Origin: Beroe ovata
Lineage: Eukaryota; Ctenophora; Nuda; Beroida; Beroidae
Direction: 5' to 3'
Length of the DNA: 64,000 bases
NCBI GenBank assembly: GCA_946803715.1
Contig: CAMPET010000152.1
Span: 62,023 to 126,022, forward strand
Under the pieces are notes generated by a model. The model did not search any database and was not told the origin of the DNA. It saw nothing but the letters and a program-made list of their open reading frames with translations. Below, piece by piece: positions 10,029 to 21,000 of this stretch (the stretch's first letter is position 1; each line of letters opens with the position of its first letter). Both the position numbers and the translations under genes were made by a program.

Positions 10029-12061
10029 ATGATTCGCCAGACACCCATAACTTGTACTGGGCATAGCAGACCAGTTGTTGACATCGAGTTTAGTGACATC
10101 ACGGATGATGGCTCCTATTACTTAGTCAGTGCCAGTAAAGATGGGAAGCCACAACTACGGGAAGGAGGTACTGGGGATTGGCTAGGTACATTTGAAGGTC
10201 ATAAAGGGGCAATTTGGGCAGTTGATATCAGTTACAGTGGTGAAAGAGTTGCTACTGGAGCTGCAGACTTCATATCAAACTACTGGGATGCTGTTACTGG
10301 TGACTGCTTGGCCTCTTGTACTCATTCTCATATAGTAGGTTGATGAGTAACATTATTCCCCCGGCATCCACACAGACCTCATACCTATCTATTATCTGAT
10401 ATCTGCTATGCAGTGACCACCTTAGATTCAATTGTGTGTCTATTTGATAGTGTTTGTTTCTGTGATAGTTATGGATGTAAAGGTTACAACAGTATAGATG
10501 CATAGATGCAAAAATATAATGATGCTATTGAAATGAAGAATTGATTTTCATTGATATCATTGTTCAATTCAAAATTATTCGGCTTTGAGTTGCTTCAACG
10601 ACACATCCATTTCAGGTAAAGTCTGTTTCTATAAATCATGATGCAACACTTTTGCTGACTGGAACATCAAAGTCAAAACTCAGTATATTCGATATGCGAC
10701 ATCCTGGTGCCGCTAAAGAGGTAGATGCCTCATCTGTGATTCCCTTTCTAACAAAAAACGGTTGTTTGAAATTCTTTCTCAAACATGACCTAACCTCTAC
10801 TTTAAATTTGACTGTGAGTCCTCTTTTTTATTGTGAAATAATTTACTTCAGGAGTATTCAGCTCATAATGGAATAATCAAAGGATGCAGATTCCTGAAGA
10901 ATGACAACTTCTTCATTTCATGTGGAGAGGACAACACAATGAAAATGTGGGACAGAAGATCAAATAAAGAACTAAAATCTCAACCTTTTGATCAATCAAT
11001 TAACGGTGCGGCCAGTGAAACGTATATGAATGTGCAGTAACGAAATTGATGCAGAATGACTTGACGTGTAGTCTGTACTATGTGGAAGGGTTTCATGTAC
11101 AATTAATACATTTCAGGAATGGATCTAATGGAAGGTGTTGTGACTGTTCCATATGGGAACTGTGTTGCACTTTACGACGTAACCACATTCGAGCTGCTTC
11201 GCACATGTACACTCCCCTGTACAGTGAATAGCGCATCGCTCCACGTCAATCAGGTGATGTATATGATATCATGTATTTGCTTGTCTCAACCTGGTTCCAC
11301 AGTTCCTGGACCTGTGCTAATGATTTCTGGTTTCAGCGTTATTTCGTGTGTGGAGGGGAGGATTTGAACGTGTATAAAGTGAGCATTGAGTCTGGGCGGA
11401 TACTGGAGTCGTACAAGAAACACTATGGGCCAATCCATTGCATCAGGTAATTCTGGTCTAGCCATATGTAGCTCATAAGTATATACAGGAGAAGTATAGG
11501 TCATGTATCATACGTCTATACACTGAATGAGTGTCTGGTTTTCCGCGTTAAATTGAAAGTGGTGTCGATTTGCATTGAGTGTTCTCCTAATGCTATTGCC
11601 ACCGTGTGTGGTATGTATTCGATAGTGAACAAACTCGCATTGCGCAATGCACACGCTATTAAGCAGATCGTCCTTGCTCCAATTTACAGAACTACACCTA
11701 CTGCTATTCTGAAACAAGGGATTGCGGAATGCGGTTATTGTTCCAATGTTTCTCCTTATTATGATAATGGTTTTTACCGTAGTTACTGTTTCGTTTGATG
11801 CACGTTAAACTTATATCTTCCAATAATTGCGCTTAGATCAAATCTCAGACTATACAGATGTATCTACAATACGATCCCTCACTCACGAACAAATTCCCGG
11901 CAAGGTACTCGCCTGACGGGGAGCTCTACGCGTCCGGGAGTGAGGACGGGACTATTCGACTGTGGCAGAACCACGTGGGTCGCACTTACGGACTCTGGCA
12001 GAGACCGGATATTCCGGCGGTCAACTGTAGTCCGAATAACCAGGATTTTGTCATGGGATGA
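10029..12061 (+). CDS. STRAP: STRAP / unrip WD40 protein
   Basis: Six exons, 10029-10334, 10616-10720, 10852-11014, 11117-11253, 11337-11446 and 11905-12061, all in phase, encode 325 residues. It opens with MIRQTPITCTGHSRPVVDIE and carries WD40 blades marked by GHKGAIWAVDIS, KSKLSIFDMR, GEDNTMKMWD and SPDGELYASGSEDGTIRLW, ending near GRTYGLW like the vertebrate protein. STRAP is a seven-blade propeller that joins the SMN complex in snRNP assembly and also binds TGF-beta receptors and SMADs in vertebrates. The last exon uses a purine-containing acceptor (CCGGCAAG) after a 458-bp intron, but it is the one that keeps frame and homology. The protein is slightly shorter than human (about 350) because the acidic tail is missing. 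Confidence 0.94.
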
Positions 12062-12287
12062 CTGTTTATAGTTATGGATGAGAGCCATGAAGAGAGAGAG
12101 AGAAGTTATTCTTTTGAAAATATCGCTGTTTTGTTTTACCGTCGCGGTTTTGAGGGTGTATGACTGGTGTCTGGTGCTATTTGAATCCCTAATTCCGTGG
12201 TAATTTGATCTTATTTTGTACGTTAAGATAGCAACCGTGACACCACCTTTTTGTATTGATTGTGATCATGATGAATTTTATGTATGC

Positions 12288-12293
12288 AATAAA
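12288..12293 (+). terminator. Poly(A) signal of STRAP
   Basis: AATAAA lies 227 bp after the STRAP stop and 195 bp before the next start codon, with a T/G-rich stretch following. Confidence 0.6.
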
Positions 12294-12488
12294 TGTGGAA
12301 TCTTCTTGCTTTTTGACATTTTATCTTTTGTATTACTTGCTTACTAGTTACTACGATGAATTCTCATAATGTTTCATTGTTTCTGTTATTATATATCGTC
12401 TGATATGAATGCTTAAGCCAACTATCATGAGTACTTTCTGCAGTAGGTGCATGTCCTCGTCATCGTGACTGCTTCATTTACCGCTGTC

Positions 12489-13238
12489 ATGTGGGCTGTT
12501 ATAACCGGCGCGGGAACGGGTATCGGCGCTGCCACCGCTAAAGACCTTGCATCCAAGGGAGTGAAGGTGCTAGCAATAGGACGGCGTATGGAGCCACTCC
12601 TCACTGTACAGAGCCACTCGCCCGATCTGATAAAGCCACTCCAAGCTGACATAGCCACCCAGGAGGGAAGATCTGCTATTCTCAGTGCTATTCCGAGAGA
12701 GGAATGTGTGAGGTATCTTGTCCATAACGCAGCGGTGGGTACTCCTGCAAAGGTGGGCATAATAGATGAGGATGAGTTCAGATATGCGCTAGATGTGAAT
12801 GTGACAGCTCCCCTCGCCCTCACGCAGGGATTCCTAGCTCGACTACGTGAGTCACGCGGTAGAATCCTACACGTGGGTACGGGCGTGACGTCACGTCCCC
12901 CACAACCAGGAACTGCGATGTACGGCGTGAGTAAGATGGCATTCCACCGACTGTACGAACAGTTGTCGACCGAGCTGGTCCCTGCAGGTATCGGCGTTGC
13001 CATGGTCCAACCTGGAGTTGTGGACACCGAGGGCTTGTGGGAACATATTGCTCTGGCGAAGGACATGAATCTACCACACGTCAAGTTCTTCGATGTTATC
13101 CAAGCTCAGAATAAGGTTTCCTCCGCAGCACAGTGTGGGGCGTTCATGGCGTTTGTTCTGACGGCGACCTCTGATGAGGAGTACTCGAATATCTGGTCCA
13201 TTCATGATGAAACACTCTGGCCACGGTGGAAAGCGTGA
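12489..13238 (+). CDS. Short-chain dehydrogenase/reductase
   Basis: A single frame of 249 residues, counted from the first in-frame ATG (MWAVITGAGTGIGAATA). The Rossmann cofactor motif TGAGTGIG is at the N-terminus, GRR after beta-2 suggests NADP(H), the NAA motif (LVHNAAVG) is present and the catalytic pair reads YGVSK. The overall pattern (IHDETLW-type C-terminus, HVGTG before the active-site loop) resembles single-domain carbonyl or benzil-type reductases; the substrate cannot be told. The residue in the place of the catalytic Ser appears to be Thr or Gly (HVGTGVTS). It is intronless, begins 428 bp after STRAP on the same strand, and lacks an obvious signal peptide, so it is probably cytosolic. 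Confidence 0.85.
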   Translation: MWAVITGAGTGIGAATAKDLASKGVKVLAIGRRMEPLLTVQSHSPDLIKPLQADIATQEGRSAILSAIPREECVRYLVHNAAVGTPAKVGIIDEDEFRYALDVNVTAPLALTQGFLARLRESRGRILHVGTGVTSRPPQPGTAMYGVSKMAFHRLYEQLSTELVPAGIGVAMVQPGVVDTEGLWEHIALAKDMNLPHVKFFDVIQAQNKVSSAAQCGAFMAFVLTATSDEEYSNIWSIHDETLWPRWKA

Positions 13239-14328
13239 TTTTTGTATACATCAACATGTTTATATCACCTATCTTATAAATGTTAATTACTTGATTTCAC
13301 TTTATACTAACTATATCTACATTCTAAATTTGTCGGATGATACTTCCTGAGTTAAATTGATGGTATTCTCACTGTAAAAAACCTTTTGTAATGATTTGCT
13401 ATAATTTGAATTGCTCTGTGATGACAATTTGTGGAGGTTCAATGGGTTGACGAGGTATCAAATGACTAGCACATGGTATACACAGGTAATACTTATATAC
13501 GGGTATTGTTAGGCTTCTCCTACTTCTGGATGATATCACTTAAATTAAGGTTGTTTACACATCATATAGGTAGTACAGAACACTAATATAGCAGAACAAC
13601 TTCTCTGTCGATCATAATATCTCAGATAGTATATCTGTTGGTGTCTATCGATCGGATGTATATATTCATCGAATTTGATCCTATCAATATAGGTGTGTCT
13701 AGTGTCTATCAGAATATACCAGTGTCGTGATTTTGTTTCGCGCCAGTATCTACTACAGTAAAACTAATGAATAGCTGAGTCCGGGGGGCTTATCGTGTTT
13801 TAATCTTCATTTCATTCGTATTGCTACCTGATACAGGGCTCTTACATTACAGGTATACTTGCCAAAATGTTTCTTACTTGCGAAGATTTTATTTTACAGG
13901 GGCTATCAATTTCCCGGCTAAAACATAGACAGGAGCTTCATAGCAGTGTGTCTGCAATATAATATTTCCCACACTCTTGAGCTGCTAACACGTCTACACT
14001 TCAGCTCATGTCAGATATTGTATTCGGTCTGTCAATACTCATAAATAGGGATAAATTGTTAGCTCTTTTATGATTTCTGTCTGTTCGAAAGTGCAAATTA
14101 CTTTGATCCTTGTAGAAGCTCTCTCTTTATTCAGCCTCACTGTACACTCCTTATTAACTTGTTTTCGTCCATCGTTCTTTCTCTTCGTATTTGCAGTCTA
14201 GGTATCACCATTCACCCACGTCTCACACTGTTACATTAAATAGGGCCTAGCACGATTTATAAAACACTTCCCATAGTCACAAAGCCACATTTTCAACTCT
14301 AACACCGTGACGTTTGATAGGGGGTAAC
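13239..14328. other. Intergenic stretch with no recognised content
   Basis: About 1.1 kb between the dehydrogenase and the small membrane protein. I see no reading frame, repeat or RNA gene in it. Confidence 0.4.
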
Positions 14329-14719
14329 ATGGTTGAGATTGGCGGTGATCAGATCCATGGACAGGCGTATAACCCCATGGTTTTCGTTCTGCCAGCTATC
14401 ATCGTCGTCTCTATGTTTGGTAAGGGATCGTTTCACTTTATGTAATCAAGATTTCGGCATTCTTACCCCATCCCCCCTCCGTGATCAAGCGTAATCATTT
14501 GGAACCCCTCTCTCCTCGGCTGATTGCGTGATATGTGAACGGTCCCTAAGGAAAAGGGCATTGTGAAATGACCGATCAACTTGAACGCAGTTTTTTACTC
14601 TGATTTTTGAAAAACCTTGGCCAAATCTCTCCTTTTCAGGATTCGTTGGATACAAATTGTACAGTTCTCATCGAGCAAAACAGCTTGCTAAGGAGAAGAA
14701 GAAAAACAAGAAGAAGTAA
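14329..14719 (+). CDS. Small single-pass membrane protein, 56 residues
   Basis: Two exons, 14329-14419 and 14640-14719, join in phase 1 (G|GTAAGG donor, CCTTTTCAG acceptor) to a 56-residue protein. A polar N-terminus of about 16 residues precedes one hydrophobic helix (MVFVLPAIIVVSMFGFVGY). A short arm (KLYSSHRAKQLAKEKKKNKKK) ends in lysines just before the stop. Splice signals and phase are good, and the ATG is the first one. The lysine-rich cytosolic tail would suit an ER or inner nuclear membrane protein, but this is inference. I do not recognise the family; small integral membrane (SMIM-type) proteins are the nearest description. Confidence 0.68.
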
Positions 14720-15706
14720 GGATTGTACCCCCTCAAAAACGATCATGTAGATCGTAGTGTTGCAGTTATTTCATTCATGTTTACTTATTATTTCACATAT
14801 ATTGCATGTTCTTACTTTGATATGGGCAGTAGATATTACCAGTTTTGAATCTAAGCAGTTATTTATTGAAGCAATAGTTCAAGTGGAGTAGGAAACGGTT
14901 GTTGTAGTGAAGTATGATGATTTTTCTGTTTTTGATTATACTCTAAAATTGACCATGACACAGCAAATTGTTTTGGAATTTCGAATACGTTTTAAACTAA
15001 AGTAGGTCATGATATATTTGTGTTAATAGCATCGCTGACACAACTTGTTTAATCTGCGGGGAGTGTGTTATTAAATTCAATTTGTCACCCAGTCAAATCA
15101 TTTTCTATTTCATAATTCGTGTTATTGAAAAGACGGCGTATCAATTGTCCATATTCTCCCTCATAGAGTGTACTACATTTGGAAAAGCAAGTCTCGGTCT
15201 ACATAGAAATGTATTTGTGCAGGTCAAATTGATCCCTCCGTGTACACCCTGATTAATATAGGAATACTGTGATGGGGCATTGCAGGTTGCTTGTTTCCGG
15301 TCCTCGAACAGATTTTTGCCAGTTGCCACGTCGGTTAACCGTGTTAGTTGCATATCAGTAAGGCGCGAATATAGTATTACACGCATTATTGCGCTGAAAC
15401 TGCAATTAACACGTGCGTTTAGTAAGGTCTCACGGTGGAAAATATTGCCCAAATACGTGCGATGTGACCCAATCTGCCGGTCCACAGAGTAGAAGAGGGG
15501 CACGCATGATGCACATACACGTCTTATTTATGTTCAGTTATTATGCTAAACGCATTGAAACATAGATTCAAAAGATAATCATGTCATGAATAAGAAAACA
15601 GCGTATCAAAATGATTGAAATACTTTCAGAGCTATGGAAGATTATGAGTCAATCCAAATTGATGGATCATTTTCAAATCAAGTAGGAATTTCTGTTCAAA
15701 GTTGTT
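14720..15706. other. Intergenic stretch with no recognised content
   Basis: About 1 kb between the small membrane protein and the PLAC8 gene. A 120-codon open stretch on the minus strand (15141-15503) lacks an ATG and a recognisable protein pattern, so I do not call it. Confidence 0.35.
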
Positions 15707-16102
15707 TTAGTATTGCACAGGTTGCTGTGTAACAACAACAGCAACATTTTGTACCGGTTTGTTGCACTGCTGGCGTTCCTGAACCAGTGCACAACAGGGA
15801 CAACATACGATCGCCAAACAGTCAGCACAACAGTCGGACGGGATGTTGTGCTTCGTTCGGATATTCGACCTAATGCTGCACCAGACACAGAAGTTGATGC
15901 ACGGCACGAAAAAGAGAAGACATCCACAGAACGTACCGCAACATCCACCGCAGCAGACACCCGAGTCTGCGGCGTTGAGGCCATATGCGAGACATGGTAC
16001 ACAGTATGCAAGTAGACAGGAACCACAGTCATCAAAACAACCGAACAGTGAGTGGTCCCATGTTGCGGAGGGTTGAGTAACTACAACTGTCTGTGTTGCC
16101 AT
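15707..16102 (-). CDS. PLAC8-family cysteine-rich protein
   Basis: An intronless 131-residue protein starting at MATQTVVVTQPSATWDHSL. The family core is clear: LFGCFDDCGSCLLAYCVPCL, then a cysteine-rich hydrophobic stretch (GVCCGGCCGTFCGCLLFF), then RTKHNIPSDCCADCLAIVCC and CCALVQERQ. These match the PLAC8/cornifelin pattern of paired CC and CxxC motifs with a conserved arginine before the second cysteine block. Animal members are small, poorly understood proteins; plant and fungal relatives (FCR/PCR) are linked to metal resistance and cell-size control. The ATG at 16102 fits the family length; the frame stays open further upstream but without need. The SIX gene lies 632 bp away, divergently. 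Confidence 0.88.
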   Translation of the reverse strand: MATQTVVVTQPSATWDHSLFGCFDDCGSCLLAYCVPCLAYGLNAADSGVCCGGCCGTFCGCLLFFVPCINFCVWCSIRSNIRTKHNIPSDCCADCLAIVCCPCCALVQERQQCNKPVQNVAVVVTQQPVQY

Positions 16103-16734
16103 GGTGATATATATAGCTGTGGGGCATTGAATAAAGTATTTGAGTCTGTATCGCAAACATACACACCCCCTATAACATACACGTCATAAAGAAGTACCAA
16201 GTGTACATTTAGCGCAAGAAATGGTGCAAATCTAATTCAAGTCAGGATAAAATTGAAGAATCCTTATCTGTAATCTGACACACACAATGCAGCGTCTCAG
16301 ATGAAAGTACAATCTCTCTTCATTCATACCATCATGACTGAAGTTGCTGAACAGTTACAACTTCTTGTCTCCGATCATATCGAGGATCTCAATTCTCATA
16401 ACATTCACCAAGAGTAGCCAAGTACAGCAGTGGTAGACCATCACATGATCCATGCGGGCTCGCATTCCCTGATCCATACATACAGGCTCGCATTCCCTGA
16501 TCATCCAGAGAACACCGTCATCCGATACCACAAGCTTGCCGACGCAGTGATCACATTCCAATCAGTTGAACCACATGTGATCAGATTCTCATCACTCGCT
16601 TGTTACAAGCCAGCCTGATCATTACCCACACATACCGGAATTCCTTCGTTACCCAGTATAAATGTCGGTTACGAAACATTTCGTCATCAAACTTCGTCAC
16701 AGCAACAACCACTACTACGAAAAGCAGCAGCAAC
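16103..16734. promoter_or_regulatory. Divergent promoter region between PLAC8 and SIX genes
   Basis: This 632-bp interval separates two head-to-head genes and must hold both promoters. On the SIX side a TATAAAT lies at 16658-16664, about 75 bp before its ATG. At 16457-16474 and 16485-16502 the 18-mer GGCTCGCATTCCCTGATC is repeated exactly, 28 bp apart, and several TGATC motifs cluster nearby, so this may be a regulator binding array. Confidence 0.5.
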
Positions 16735-17715
16735 ATGACTGATTTTGAAGTGTACCAGCAGCAACTATCACCAGAAGAAGTTTCCTATCCTCAATACCAG
16801 TCAACACCTATCCTACCTTCCTCTCACACCTCCCCACTTCCCCAATATTTCACATTTGATGAAACCTGGTCGACCCAACCAACCCAGTTCTATCCTGCTC
16901 CAGAAGCGCCCTGCTGGCCAGACGTGCACTCTCCTGAGCAACAATTTGTCCTAAACAACCCTCCCTTTCCCTCCTTCAACTACACCCCGGACTACACTCC
17001 CTCTTCCCACCTCCCATGCCAATTCTCCCTCTCCTCTTCCGACCAGAGCAGTGTGGACTACCTCAGTTATCCCCTGCTGACAACACCTGACACCACTCCC
17101 CCACCTGACACCAACCCCTCCATTGCTCCTGAACTTCCCTCCCTACCATCCTACACACCAGAGTTCCCCCCTCTCCCTGACTTGACTCCCTCCTCTGACG
17201 GTGATGTGTTTGACCTCATTGCTGACAACTCCACTCTCATCACAGCCCAGGAGATGCTCTCTGACGGCCTCTTTGAGGATGTCCTCGACTTCATCTCCTC
17301 CATCAATCCTCCAGAACGTCTCCATGAGAAGTTCCAAGAGGTTTGGACCGAGACAATCTACAGACAAGCATCTCTACAGAGATCGGGCAAGGTACTCAAC
17401 GCTGTTGACCGATACCGACTACGAAAACGTTTCCCGTTTCCCCGAAACATCTGGAACGGCGATCAATCCCGACACCTCTTCAAGGAGTCATCGCGGAATG
17501 TGCTACAAGAATTCTACGAGCAGAACCCTTACCCTACGCCTGAGGAGAAACGGAAACTCGTGGCCAAGTCCCGACTATCCTACAGCCAGGTCTCTAATTT
17601 CTTCAAGAACCGCAGAGGTCGACAGAGAGTCTGTGGTCACGTGATTCCGAGTAAGCGGAAATCCGCACAATCGCCCGAAGATGCCAAGACAATTCTTGAC
17701 ATGCTACAGCGATGA
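16735..17715 (+). CDS. Divergent SIX-class homeobox protein
   Basis: An intronless frame of 326 residues. The first 160 or so are rich in Pro, Ser, Thr and Tyr, like an activation domain. The second half of a SIX domain follows ([20 protein letters not shown], then [17 protein letters not shown]); its first half is weak or missing. The SIX homeodomain comes next: [20 protein letters not shown], then [33 protein letters not shown] and [16 protein letters not shown]. Family hallmarks (IWNG, FKESSR, NPYP) are clear. The recognition helix reads NFFKNRR where nearly all homeodomains, including SIX proteins, have NWFKNRR; N51 and R53 are kept. SIX proteins regulate transcription in sensory and muscle development and often need EYA partners bound through the SIX domain. 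The start is the ATG about 75 bp after a TATA-like box. Confidence 0.88.
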   Translation: MTDFEVYQQQLSPEEVSYPQYQSTPILPSSHTSPLPQYFTFDETWSTQPTQFYPAPEAPCWPDVHSPEQQFVLNNPPFPSFNYTPDYTPSSHLPCQFSLSSSDQSSVDYLSYPLLTTPDTTPPPDTNPSIAPELPSLPSYTPEFPPLPDLTPSSDGDVFDLIADNSTLITAQEMLSDGLFEDVLDFISSINPPERLHEKFQEVWTETIYRQASLQRSGKVLNAVDRYRLRKRFPFPRNIWNGDQSRHLFKESSRNVLQEFYEQNPYPTPEEKRKLVAKSRLSYSQVSNFFKNRRGRQRVCGHVIPSKRKSAQSPEDAKTILDMLQR

Positions 17716-18035
17716 TATATTGAGTGATTTTGAATATATTGTTGCTGTGTTTTAGCAGTTGTTACCATGATAATATGATGATTATGACATTTCATTACTG
17801 AAACATGACCTTGAATATGATGTTAAGCAACACAAAATATTTTAGAAAAGCGATAACTAACGAATGACGAACAAAACAGCCTAACACTCACAAAATCCAG
17901 TGGTCTCACAGCAGACGCTACTCATATCACAATTATTAACACCTAATTCAAGAGTTCGCACCCTTTTACATTTTAATCACACGACACTCACAACACAACA
18001 CATATTTTATCGAATATTACCTATACCTCCCCAGC
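17716..18035. other. Convergent 3' spacer between SIX and TBCK
   Basis: This 320-bp AT-rich stretch lies between two converging genes and holds only 3' ends. No further feature is visible. Confidence 0.4.
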
Positions 18036-21000
18036 TCACGACGTAGCACATAGCATACCAGCCTGTGATAGGGCGCTAGTACCACCATGTATGATAGCTA
18101 CATGTAGGAAATGTAAACCGATAAGTACTTCACAAAACTTCCTAGTTGCAGTGTGATTAGGTCCCACGACCAGGGTTAGTGAGTCACGCCTCCTCCTGTA
18201 GGTCAGGAGTAGTTTCGCAGCGGCGGAAGTTGGCACACCCTCGTTCGTCACCACATCCTGAGTCACCGGTATGTTGATACTGTCCGGTAGGTGTGCCACA
18301 CCAAATACGTCCGGGCTACGGATATCGACCACAACGGTGTGATAGGTGGGCGCCGCGCCCCTCATTTCTAAACTCTCCTGCAAACGGAGGAGTTTGGCCA
18401 GGTCCTGAATGAATATCCGGCCGCATGATTCCTCCTTCAGTGCAGGCATATCAGGGAAACTGTCCACGTGCTCAGTGAGAAAATTGCTGGTGAAGTTGTA
18501 CGAGTACTTCGAGCCACCTTCTGGTGGCTTGGGTGGCAGCAGCACATTCTCTTGGTGATAGTAGCTGTGTTTTCGCCATGTAAGCGTCATGGGGGTGATG
18601 TGATACATCTTCATAGCGTCTTTGATTACCTGCTCAATGTCGACATCGGGCATGTCCGAGAAAAGGAGTATACACTCGTTAAACTCGTACGAGAGCAGCG
18701 TCTCGCGTACCTGGATCAGGACAGCTGCACCGAGAAACATGGGGAAGGAGGAATTGCCTGCGGAGAAAAGAGTTGTGAAGCTCTAACTTGACGTGCGATA
18801 TTTCATTGTGTTCTGCCAAAACGCACGATTCTCACGAGATCACAAGCTATACATACCAAGGAGCATGGTGTCCCATAAATAGAATATCTTCTGCAACGGG
18901 AACACATGAGTGAACATTGTTAGGAACCAGGGTATCGCATACAGCTCTGAATATTACATGGCGTAAGAGTCATAAAATTGACACCAGGAAAAACTATGAA
19001 TACACAAGAATAAGTTATGCTCGGTTCACTTAAGGACAACAATATGAACCTGGTATGAAACCCATAGCCTGGAGGTGAAGTCCGAGTTCTGGGTCATGGA
19101 ACATGAGGAGGTGACAGAAAACACAGAGATACTCGGCCATCACGTGTGAGTTATCCCGGAGGAAGAAGTTGTTGACGTACTTCCTGACGAATGCTCGTAA
19201 CGAGGCATATGCCAGTGCCTCGTTACCAGAGTGTAGCACGAGGAATGGTGCAGCCAAGCTGTCCAAACCCTGCGGAGGAGGGCAGTGAGGTAATGGGAAT
19301 AATTCAGTGTGTGGTCGCAAAAAGGGGAAAGTTTTGTGATCTTCATTCGAGGAATTTCAGTATGACTACTCTATTAATCGGATTGTAACATACCTGCCAA
19401 TAAGTTAGATCAGGATGGTCGATGACCCATGCTTTCAGAACTCTTCTCAACTTGTTGTGCCCCGTCGGAGAAGACAGGAATGCGTTGTACTGGTGACACC
19501 TCGGTATGTCTACATCAATCTGTCGATCGATAGCACCCAAACTTTGGGTCTTATCAAGTTTGTTGTAATAGTCATCAATGTCACCTGAAAGACAGAACTA
19601 CTTTCTTAACAATGACGAACACTAACATGGGTCGGGTTTAAGGTAGTAAAATTTGGTGTTGGGGAAATAGAGTGAGGTCACGCAGTAAACAGCCATATTC
19701 TGCAATAATGACGATACGATTCATATCAGATAACATTCAAACACAGTGCTATAACATGGATCATAGCAGCTCATGGAGACCAAAAACTGCGTCTCTTTAT
19801 TTCAATTTTCAGCCAACAAAATAAGATGTCCTCTGCCAACAAAACAAAAACCCGAAAAAGTTTAACAGGAGCATTCTTCCTGACAAAAGACTATAGCAAG
19901 TTCACTGATTGGTAACAACGGGGGCCATGACAAAAGTTTCCACCATACCGCTGACTTCTGCCATATTGTCAGCCTCCCCCGACTCTCTTCCCCTCGCCCG
20001 TCTTACACAATATACACCCACACTCAGTGTCGCTATGAGCAGGAGGAGCAAGCCCGATGGGAGTATGAGGAGGAGACGAGTATCCTCTTTTTCAACCCCT
20101 GTCCAGGGCGAGCATTCCTCAGGTCGAGCATTCTCGGCACAGACCACACGTTGAGTTGTTCTGTACCCCCGTTTTTTCACACCGTATCCACGTTTACATT
20201 CTATAGTAACCTCTACTCCATATGGAATAAATGTTGAATTATCATGGCTCACAATTCGCCCGTTTTCCACAATAAATTGCTTTGCACGACACCTATTTGA
20301 TAGGCTCGGCACTTTGAAAGCGACTGGTTTGAGAGGCAACTGATATAGGACGCCAACCATTACAGTATAGAATTCTATTGGACGTGTAAAACTAACAGGG
20401 GCACTTATCTCGTATTGACACTTTCCCACGCCCGAGTAAAGAGTACTTTGCCTTACTAATACTGATTTTTCGGGCCGATTTCTCACGAGGAACATTCCAA
20501 TTCCATATTCCTCGCTTTCAACTTTCCAATCGAGTGACAGAGTAGAGCCCACTTTGTAGATGTAAACTTCATCGGCATACCTCCCATTCCTCTTTGTAAA
20601 TGTAATGTTCCACGTGTCTGCAATACGACAATCTTTCCATGTCAAACTGTGGGTAAGTGTAGCGTTACCAATATTGCTGGTCATGTTGGTCTCTATTGAG
20701 AGACATTTCTTAAAGTCATAGTTAAGCGTAGATAAGATGAGAACACCAGTCTGTTGGCTTTGTTCAATAACCTCGTCCAAACTCTTGAGACAGTGCAAAC
20801 ATTCTAAAGTTGAAGTAGCTATAGCTGATTTGTTTATTTCATCCTCGTGGTATATGCAGTAGTCTTGGTACAGTGAGCAGGTTCCGGTAGCGAAGTTCAC
20901 GGTGAACACGGAACAGAATCTCGAGAACTCCAACATACGGCAGTAATTCCAGCATTCTTTGAACGTGGTCGCGTTCAGCCTCGGCGAGATGAACTTATCT

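Noticed and set aside
12425-13084. 219-codon minus-strand open frame
   Set aside because: Shadow of the short-chain dehydrogenase, which has all the family motifs.
15141-15503. 120-codon minus-strand open frame
   Set aside because: No ATG at its start, no domain pattern and no splice partners.
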